DNA of 12,084 bases, from NCBI GenBank assembly GCA_026391755.1, contig JAPLDN010000340.1, positions 1 through 12,084 on the forward strand, written 5' to 3'. Source of the stretch: Bacteroidota bacterium. GTDB lineage: Bacteria; Bacteroidota; Bacteroidia; Bacteroidales; FEN-979. Position 1 is the stretch's first letter, and every line of letters begins with the position of its first letter. The translations under genes were made by a program, and so were the position numbers. Below the pieces are notes generated by a model. It was not told the DNA's origin. It saw only the letters and a list, made by a program, of their open reading frames with translations, and made no database searches. Below, piece by piece: positions 6,065 to 12,084 of this stretch.

Positions 6065-9000
6065 TTACTCTTCTTCTTTGGATGCCATTAATGCTTCGTA
6101 TTCTTCCTTGCTGCCAACAATCAGGCTTTCGTATTCACGGAGCCCGGTACCGGCAGGGATAAGATGCCCGACGATAACGTTTTCCTTAAGGCCTGCAAGA
6201 TCGTCTTCACGGGCGTTGATTGCTGCCTGGGTAAGCACCTTTGTAGTTTCCTGGAAAGAAGCTGCCGAAAGCCAGCTGCGTGTTTGCAACGAAGCCCTGG
6301 TAATACCCTGGAGTACCTGGCGTGCCGTGGCCGGTTTTGCGTCACGGGCCTCAACCAGTTTCTTGTCCTTACGCTTCAGCATTGAATTTTCATCGCGGAG
6401 TTTACGGGCGCTGATAATCTGGCCCGACTTGAAAATAATCGAATCACCCGGATCTTCAACGACTTTCTTTGCATAGATCCAGTCATTCTCGTCCTGGAAA
6501 TCGATCTTGTTTGCAAGTTCGCCTTCAAGGAAGCGGCTATCGCCCGGATCTTCCACCTCTACTTTGCGCATCATCTGCCTTACAATAGTCTCAAAATGCT
6601 TATCGTTGATCTTAACACCCTGGAGACGGTAGACCTCCTGGATTTCATTAACGATATACTCCTGGACCTTCATAGGGCCTTTGATAGCAAGGATGTCGCT
6701 GGGGGTGAGCGCACCGTCCGACAGGGGAATACCTGCCTTTACGTAGTCATTCTCCTGCGCCAGGATCTGCTTGGACGTCGGTATCAGGTAACGTTTTTCT
6801 TCATTAGTTTTGGAAGTGATGATAACCTCACGGTTGCCCCTTTTGAGTTTCTTAGCAAAAGAAACAACACCGTCGATTTCGGATACCACTGCGGGATCCG
6901 ATGGGTTTCTTGCCTCAAACAGCTCGGTAACCCTTGGAAGACCTCCCGTGATGTCGCCTGCTTTACCAATGGCGCGGGGTATCTTGACAAGAATCTCACC
7001 GGCCTTTATCTTGGCCCCGTTTTCAATAATGATATGGGCTCCAACAGGGATATCATATATCTTGATGATCTCCTTGGTAGAATCCAGAATATTGATGGCA
7101 GGGTTCTTACCTTTCTGGCGTGATTCAATAATAACTTTTTCGTGGTACCCGGTTTGCTCGTCAGATTCAACGCGGAAAGTCACACCTTCAAGAATGTTCT
7201 CGAAGCTGACCTTTCCGCCGACTTCCGAAAGGATTACCGCATTGTAAGGATCCCAGTCACTGATGAGGTTGCCTTTCTTCACTTCCACACCGTCACGGAA
7301 ATAAAGCTTTGCACCGTAAGGAATATGGGCCGAAGTAAGGGCGATACGTGTATTCTTGTCAACAATACGCATCTCTGCCGAACGCCCGATCACAATCTCA
7401 TATTTTTCACCGGCTTCGGTCTGGTTGCTGATAGAACGCAACTCATCGATTTCAAGAACCCCGTCATACTTTGCTTCAATTCTTGAAGCGCTGGCAATAT
7501 TCACACCGGCGACACCACCGACGTGGAATGTACGCAGGGTAAGCTGGGTTCCGGGTTCCCCGATCGACTGGGCGGCGATTACACCAACAGCCTCGCCTTT
7601 CTCAACAAGGCGTCCTGTTGCAAGGTTTCGGCCGTAACACCTGGCGCAAACACCCTTCTTAGATTCGCAGGTGAGTACCGAACGGATCTCAACACCTTCC
7701 ACAGGAGAGTCGTCAATAACCTGTGCGATCTCCTCGGTGATCTCCTGTCCTGCTGCAATAATAATTTTTCCTGTATGCGGATGATATACGTCGTGGAGGG
7801 CAACGCGGCCGAGGATCCTGTCATATAAAGATTCCACGACTTCCTCTGCTTTTTTGAGAGCTGTGATAGTAAGCCCGCGAAGTGTTCCGCAGTCTTCTTC
7901 CGAAATAATAACATCCTGGGAAACGTCAACCAGGCGGCGGGTAAGATATCCGGCATCAGCCGTCTTAAGAGCTGTATCGGCAAGACCTTTACGTGCACCG
8001 TGGGTTGAAATGAAGTACTCGAGAACCGAAAGGCCTTCCTTAAAGTTGGAAAGGATGGGGTTTTCGATGATCTCACCACCGCTTGCTCCTGATTTCTGGG
8101 GCTTGGCCATCAGACCACGCATCCCTGAAAGCTGGCGGATCTGTTCTTTGGAACCACGGGCGCCGGAATCAAGCATCATATATACCGGGTTGAATCCCTG
8201 CTTGTCTTTCGACAACTGGTTCATCAGTGATACGGTAAGCTGTGAATTCGTATGTGTCCAGATGTCGATGATCTGGTTGTAACGTTCATTGTTGGTAATG
8301 AAGCCCATGTTGTAGTTGTTCACTACTTCATCAACTTCTGCCGATGCGTTGCCAACAAGAGTTTCCTTGATCTGGGGAACGATAACGTCGTCAAGGTTGA
8401 ACGAGAGTCCGCCCTTGAAAGCCATGCTGTATCCAAGATCCTTGATATCATCGAGGAACTTGGCGGTTTTAGCGGTACCTGTCTTTTTAAGGATTGCACC
8501 AATAATATCACGCAGTGATTTTTTGGTCAGCAACTGGTTAATGTAACCATATTCCCTTGGAACGACCTGGTTGAAGATCACGCGGCCAACGGTGGTTTCC
8601 ATCATGGTGCTGATTTCCTTGCCATCTTCAAGAAGGTTCATACGAACCTTGATCATGGCGTGGAGGTCGACCCTCTTTTCGTTAAACGCAATGATAACTT
8701 CTTCGGGAGAATAAAAAGTCATGCCTTCTCCCCTGATCTTCTTGTCGGCATCTGTCTTGCGGGCCTTGGTCATATAATAAAGACCAAGAACCATGTCCTG
8801 TGAAGGCACGGTGATAGGCGCACCGTTCGCAGGATTCAGGATATTGTGGGAAGCTAGCATAAGCAGCTGGGCTTCGAGAATGGCGGCATTGCCAAGCGGC
8901 ACATGCACAGCCATCTGGTCACCGTCGAAGTCGGCATTGAACGCCGTACATACGAGGGGGTGAAGCTGAATGGCCTTGCCTTCGATAAGTTTGGGCTGGA

Positions 9001-10351
9001 ATGCCTGGATCCCCAGCCGGTGCAGCGTGGGTGCACGGTTGAGCATTACAGGATGCCCCTTCATGATATTTTCGAGGATGTCCCATACAACGGGATCCTT
9101 ACGGTCAACTATCTTTTTGGCCGATTTAACCGTCTTTACAATACCGCGCTCAAGCATCTTGCGGATGATGAAGGGTTTGTAAAGTTCCGATGCCATTTCT
9201 TTCGGCAGGCCGCATTCGTTAAGCCTGAGTTCGGGGCCAACCACGATGACCGAACGGCCTGAGTAGTCAACACGTTTACCAAGGAGGTTCTGGCGGAAAC
9301 GGCCCTGCTTGCCTTTCAGACTGTCGGAGAGGGATTTCAGCGCCCTGTTCGATTCGGTCTTGACTGCACTGGCTTTACGGGAGTTGTCAAATAATGAATC
9401 GACAGCTTCCTGGAGCATGCGCTTCTCATTACGGAGAATGACATCAGGAGCCTTGATTTCTATAAGCCGTTTCAAGCGGTTGTTACGGATGATCACCCTG
9501 CGGTAAAGGTCATTCAGGTCGGAAGTGGCAAAACGTCCGCCATCCAGGGGTACGAGAGGCCTGAGTTCTGGAGGAATAACGGGAACCACTTTCACGATCA
9601 TCCACTCGGGACGGTTGTCCATACGCTTCTGCGCATCCCTGAATGATTCAAAAACCTGCAGCCTCTTAAGAGCTTCGGCTTTCCTCTGCTGGGATGTCTC
9701 TGTATTTGCCTTATGGCGGAGATCGTAGGACTCCTTGTCCAGGTCTATCCTCGAGAGAAGCTCGTATAAAGCTTCAGCTCCCATCTTGGCAATAAATTTA
9801 TTAGGATCGCTGTCATCCATGTACTGGTTTTCCTGCGGAAGCTTTTCGATAATATCGAAATACTCTTCTTCGGAAAGAAAATCCAGGTAATTCAATCCAT
9901 CCTGAGCTTTAACTCCGGCCTGGATGACTACGTATTTTTCATAATAAATAATGGATTCCAGCTTCTTCGTAGGGAGTCCGAGAAGTGATCCTATCTTGTT
10001 TGGCAATGAACGGAAAAACCAGATGTGGGCAACGGGAACGACCAGCTGAATATGACCCATTCTCTCGCGGCGTACCTTTTTCTCGGTCACTTCAACACCA
10101 CAACGGTCGCATACGATACCTTTGTAACGTATCCTTTTATACTTACCGCAGTGGCACTCCCAGTCTTTTACAGGGCCAAAGATCCGTTCACAGAACAAAC
10201 CATCCCTCTCGGGTTTGTATGTCCTGTAATTGATGGTATCAGGTTTCAGCACTTCACCGCTTGACATCTCCAGGATTTTCTCGGGAGAAGCCAGGCTAAC
10301 AGTGATCTTTGAATAAGCGCTGTTTATTGGACCTTCTTTTTTATATGCCAT
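6065..10351 (-). CDS. rpoC: DNA-directed RNA polymerase subunit beta'
   Basis: Complete and uninterrupted, 1428 residues from ATG 10351. It forms half of the RNA polymerase active cleft. The N-terminal zinc site has C66, C68, C81 and C84 (ECHCGKY...GIVCDRCG). The catalytic loop NADFDGDQM has Mg-binding D474, D476 and D478. The second zinc site uses C821, C895, C902 and C905. The bridge-helix region is about 783-806 (THGARKGLADTALKTADAGY), and the trigger-loop start QSIGEPGTQLTLRTFHVGG is at 928-946. An SI3-like insertion follows the first trigger helix and ends before DITGGLPRVTELFEAR. Start choice: an in-frame TTG at 10369 would add MSISKT, but relatives begin near MAxxK, so the ATG is preferred. 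It begins 26 nt after the rpoB stop with no clear Shine-Dalgarno, and ends 1 nt before the DUF3467 gene. All catalytic and zinc residues are intact, which contrasts with the damaged rpoB. Confidence 0.98.
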   Translation of the reverse strand: MAYKKEGPINSAYSKITVSLASPEKILEMSSGEVLKPDTINYRTYKPERDGLFCERIFGPVKDWECHCGKYKRIRYKGIVCDRCGVEVTEKKVRRERMGHIQLVVPVAHIWFFRSLPNKIGSLLGLPTKKLESIIYYEKYVVIQAGVKAQDGLNYLDFLSEEEYFDIIEKLPQENQYMDDSDPNKFIAKMGAEALYELLSRIDLDKESYDLRHKANTETSQQRKAEALKRLQVFESFRDAQKRMDNRPEWMIVKVVPVIPPELRPLVPLDGGRFATSDLNDLYRRVIIRNNRLKRLIEIKAPDVILRNEKRMLQEAVDSLFDNSRKASAVKTESNRALKSLSDSLKGKQGRFRQNLLGKRVDYSGRSVIVVGPELRLNECGLPKEMASELYKPFIIRKMLERGIVKTVKSAKKIVDRKDPVVWDILENIMKGHPVMLNRAPTLHRLGIQAFQPKLIEGKAIQLHPLVCTAFNADFDGDQMAVHVPLGNAAILEAQLLMLASHNILNPANGAPITVPSQDMVLGLYYMTKARKTDADKKIRGEGMTFYSPEEVIIAFNEKRVDLHAMIKVRMNLLEDGKEISTMMETTVGRVIFNQVVPREYGYINQLLTKKSLRDIIGAILKKTGTAKTAKFLDDIKDLGYSMAFKGGLSFNLDDVIVPQIKETLVGNASAEVDEVVNNYNMGFITNNERYNQIIDIWTHTNSQLTVSLMNQLSKDKQGFNPVYMMLDSGARGSKEQIRQLSGMRGLMAKPQKSGASGGEIIENPILSNFKEGLSVLEYFISTHGARKGLADTALKTADAGYLTRRLVDVSQDVIISEEDCGTLRGLTITALKKAEEVVESLYDRILGRVALHDVYHPHTGKIIIAAGQEITEEIAQVIDDSPVEGVEIRSVLTCESKKGVCARCYGRNLATGRLVEKGEAVGVIAAQSIGEPGTQLTLRTFHVGGVAGVNIASASRIEAKYDGVLEIDELRSISNQTEAGEKYEIVIGRSAEMRIVDKNTRIALTSAHIPYGAKLYFRDGVEVKKGNLISDWDPYNAVILSEVGGKVSFENILEGVTFRVESDEQTGYHEKVIIESRQKGKNPAINILDSTKEIIKIYDIPVGAHIIIENGAKIKAGEILVKIPRAIGKAGDITGGLPRVTELFEARNPSDPAVVSEIDGVVSFAKKLKRGNREVIITSKTNEEKRYLIPTSKQILAQENDYVKAGIPLSDGALTPSDILAIKGPMKVQEYIVNEIQEVYRLQGVKINDKHFETIVRQMMRKVEVEDPGDSRFLEGELANKIDFQDENDWIYAKKVVEDPGDSIIFKSGQIISARKLRDENSMLKRKDKKLVEARDAKPATARQVLQGITRASLQTRSWLSAASFQETTKVLTQAAINAREDDLAGLKENVIVGHLIPAGTGLREYESLIVGSKEEYEALMASKEEE

Positions 10352-10377
10352 AGTTTTGCTGATTGACAAATGTTGAA

Positions 10378-10986
10378 TTAATCTGTTGTAATATTCAGCC
10401 CGAGGCCGCGTAATTCATGCACAAGCACGTTGAAGGATTCGGGAACGCCCGGTACAGGCATGCTTTCGCCCTTGACGATGGATTCATAAGCCTTTGCGCG
10501 GCCAACGACGTCGTCTGACTTAACAGTAAGTATCTCGAGCAGGATGTTGGCTGCCCCGAATGCTTCGAGGGCCCACACTTCCATTTCACCAAAACGCTGG
10601 CCTCCAAACTGAGCTTTACCACCCAGTGGCTGCTGGGTAATTAAGGAATACGGGCCAATGGAACGGGCATGCATTTTATCATCCACCATATGATGAAGTT
10701 TCATCATATAGATAAACCCGACGGTCGTAGGCTGATCAAATGGTTCGCCCGACAAGCCGTCATGAAGCCACACTTTTCCATTCCTTGGCAGGCCCGCCTT
10801 CTCGAGATACGCATTGATCTCATCGATGTGGGCTCCGTCAAAAATAGGTGTTGTGAAACGCTGGTTGAGCTTGTTGCCTGCCCAGCCGAGTATGGTCTCA
10901 TAGATCTGTCCGAGGTTCATACGTGAAGGTACGCCAAGAGGATTTAGAACAATGTCAACCGGGGTCCCGTCTTCAAGGAATGGCAT
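10378..10986 (-). CDS. rpoB: RNA polymerase subunit beta, C-terminal fragment after an internal deletion
   Basis: This frame holds the conserved beta C-terminus: MPFLEDGTPVDIVLNPLGVP, SRMNLGQIYETILGWAG, MHARSIGPYSLITQQPLGGK, AQFGGQRFGEMEVWALEAFG and the final HELRGLGLNI. These segments bind beta' and form part of the clamp and the floor of the active centre. Homology continues upstream of the ATG to about 11016 (IVARIQRAED), so the ATG is an internal methionine and not a true start. The piece is in a different frame from the upstream rpoB sequence. The expected GDKMAGRHGNKG segment, which in E. coli carries active-site lysines, is absent. It should be read as one gene with 10991-12084. The stop at 10378 is the natural rpoB end, 26 nt before rpoC. 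Confidence 0.93.
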   Translation of the reverse strand: MPFLEDGTPVDIVLNPLGVPSRMNLGQIYETILGWAGNKLNQRFTTPIFDGAHIDEINAYLEKAGLPRNGKVWLHDGLSGEPFDQPTTVGFIYMMKLHHMVDDKMHARSIGPYSLITQQPLGGKAQFGGQRFGEMEVWALEAFGAANILLEILTVKSDDVVGRAKAYESIVKGESMPVPGVPESFNVLVHELRGLGLNITTD

Positions 10987-10990
10987 GTCT

Positions 10991-12084
10991 TCAGCCCTTT
11001 GTATCCTTGCAACGATCGGTCGTCCATTTGTTGGGGTTGACCGTCATATAATCAATGTCAGTGAGGATGCTTGCAGTAAACTTTGCACCTTTAGGTACAA
11101 TTTCCTGCTTGAACTGGTTCAGCACTCCCTGGGAGACTTTATTGTTAACCAGGGCTCCGAGCTTTTCAACAAGCTTTGCTTTCAGCTTAGTGATGTCGAG
11201 CTGGAATTCATCCTCCAATTTCCTGAGTTCATCCTTCTCCTTGGTTTTAGCTTTTTTATCTTTGATGATCCTCGAAAATAATTTCTTTTCGATTACCACG
11301 CCTTTCATTGAAGGAGGCGCTTTCAGAGAAGCATCCTTCACGTCGCCTGCCTTGTCGCCAAAGATTGCCCGCAACAGTTTTTCTTCAGGGGTGGGATCGC
11401 TCTCACCTTTAGGAGTGATCTTTCCGATGAGGATATCTCCCTCGTTAACTTCAGCGCCGATGCGGATAAGACCGTTTTCATCCAGGTCTTTCGTGGCTTC
11501 GGTACTTACATTCGGGATATCGTTGGTGAGTTCTTCAACCCCGCGCTTGGTATCCCTCACTTCAAGGGTGAATTCCTCAATATGGATAGATGTAAAGATA
11601 TCTTCTGAAACGACTTTTTCGGAGATTACGATAGCATCTTCAAAATTGTACCCTTTCCAGGGCATGAAAGCAACCATGAGGTTTCTTCCAAGGGCAAGTT
11701 CTCCGTCACGTGTGGCATAACCTTCACAGAGGACCTGGCCTTTCTGGACTTTATCGCCCTTGCGGACGATGGGGCGCAGGTTAACGCAGGTATTCTGGTT
11801 GGTACGCATAAACTTGGTAAGCCTATATGTTTTGGTATCATCTTCAAAACTTACAAGTTTTTCCTTTTCACTCCTGTGATAGCGGATCATGATCTCGTTG
11901 GCATCCACGTATTCGACCACACCCTCGCCTTCGGCATTGATAAGAACCCTTGAATCCCTTGCAACAAGGTCTTCAATCCCGGTTCCAACAATGGGGGCTT
12001 CGGGTGTTAAGAGGGGTACTGCCTGGCGCATCATGTTGGATCCCATCAGGGCCCGGTTCGCATCGTCGTGCTCAAGGAACGGGA
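10991..12084 (-). CDS. rpoB: RNA polymerase subunit beta, central part; 5' end outside window, 3' frame broken
   Basis: The frame enters from the window edge (first full codon at 12082) with PFLEHDDANRALMGSNMMRQ, a near-universal beta motif, so the upstream half of rpoB, including the rifampicin region, lies beyond the window. It continues through NTCVNLRPIVRKGDKV, GRNLMVAFMPWKGYNFEDA, GDILIGKITPKGE, TPEEKLLRAIFGDKAGDVKD and a charged helical flap-side insertion (KDKKAKTKEKDELRKLEDEF onward) typical of Bacteroidota. After TDIDYMTVNPNKWTTD homology stops; the last residues before TGA (RCKDTKG) are frame-shifted translation of the downstream rpoB sequence. The break is at about 11014-11019. Roughly 60-75 codons expected there are missing, and the deletion is not a multiple of 3. 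The gene as written could not make functional beta. Confidence 0.95.
   Translation of the reverse strand, partial: PFLEHDDANRALMGSNMMRQAVPLLTPEAPIVGTGIEDLVARDSRVLINAEGEGVVEYVDANEIMIRYHRSEKEKLVSFEDDTKTYRLTKFMRTNQNTCVNLRPIVRKGDKVQKGQVLCEGYATRDGELALGRNLMVAFMPWKGYNFEDAIVISEKVVSEDIFTSIHIEEFTLEVRDTKRGVEELTNDIPNVSTEATKDLDENGLIRIGAEVNEGDILIGKITPKGESDPTPEEKLLRAIFGDKAGDVKDASLKAPPSMKGVVIEKKLFSRIIKDKKAKTKEKDELRKLEDEFQLDITKLKAKLVEKLGALVNNKVSQGVLNQFKQEIVPKGAKFTASILTDIDYMTVNPNKWTTDRCKDTKG

Noticed and set aside
10352..10369. TTG start for rpoC adding six residues
   Set aside because: A rare start with no Shine-Dalgarno; ATG 10351 gives the N-terminus expected of Bacteroidota RpoC.
11055..11720. Long plus-strand open frame (221 codons) opposite rpoB
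   Set aside because: It lies wholly opposite strongly conserved rpoB coding sequence, is rich in Ser/Leu/Phe as expected of an antisense shadow, and shows no family motif.
1..12084. A previously undescribed multi-gene system (defence, mobile or biosynthetic)
   Set aside because: All genes fall into known housekeeping or envelope families, except for the two small unknowns (DUF3467 and DUF2520), and there are no transposases, integrases, tRNA or attachment sites, or atypical composition.

Overview
This window appears to be a chromosomal segment of a Bacteroidota bacterium, most likely a Bacteroidales-type lineage. Four things point there: an RpoC immediately followed by a small DUF3467 protein, start codons without clear Shine-Dalgarno sequences, an exact match to the Bacteroidota -7 promoter element (TAnnTTTG), and the family variants of KdsC, UbiA and the DUF2520 protein. 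Base composition is moderate (mid-40s % GC by eye). Every supported gene is on the minus strand, so transcription runs from high to low coordinates; the plus-strand open frames are shadows.

Right-hand unit (12084 to about 5691): the 3' part of rpoB (its 5' end lies outside the window), full-length rpoC, and a DUF3467 gene starting 1 nt after the rpoC stop. The unit ends in a clear intrinsic terminator at 5691-5720. rpoB as written is broken: near 11014-11019 the sequence jumps from a conserved segment ending ...NPNKWTTD straight to IVARI... in another frame. About 60-75 codons are missing, including the near-universal GDKMAGRHGNKG active-site segment. Because rpoB is essential and rpoC is intact, an assembly or consensus deletion is the likeliest explanation.

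Left-hand unit (about 5608 to 1): a -7 element at 5601-5608 precedes a compact co-oriented cluster. In order it holds a Rossmann/DUF2520 protein, a KdsC-like HAD phosphatase, a UbiA-type prenyltransferase, a Maf nucleotide pyrophosphatase, SurE nucleotidase, LpxB lipid-A-disaccharide synthase and a secreted TPR protein cut by the window edge. Junctions are tight (14-nt overlap, 113 nt, 1 nt, 27 nt, 4-nt ATGA overlap, 12 nt), which suggests one operon. KdsC (Kdo synthesis) and LpxB (lipid A synthesis) give it an outer-membrane lipopolysaccharide theme, with a membrane prenyltransferase and two nucleotide housekeeping enzymes alongside.

The 113-nt gap between kdsC and ubiA holds an unusual 7-nt-period repeat array that switches orientation at a 12-bp palindrome and can fold into a hairpin with a 13-bp perfect stem. 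I found no CRISPR array, insertion sequence, RNA gene or defence system, and nothing that amounts to a new multi-gene system. The points most worth checking are the rpoB deletion and the heptad array.
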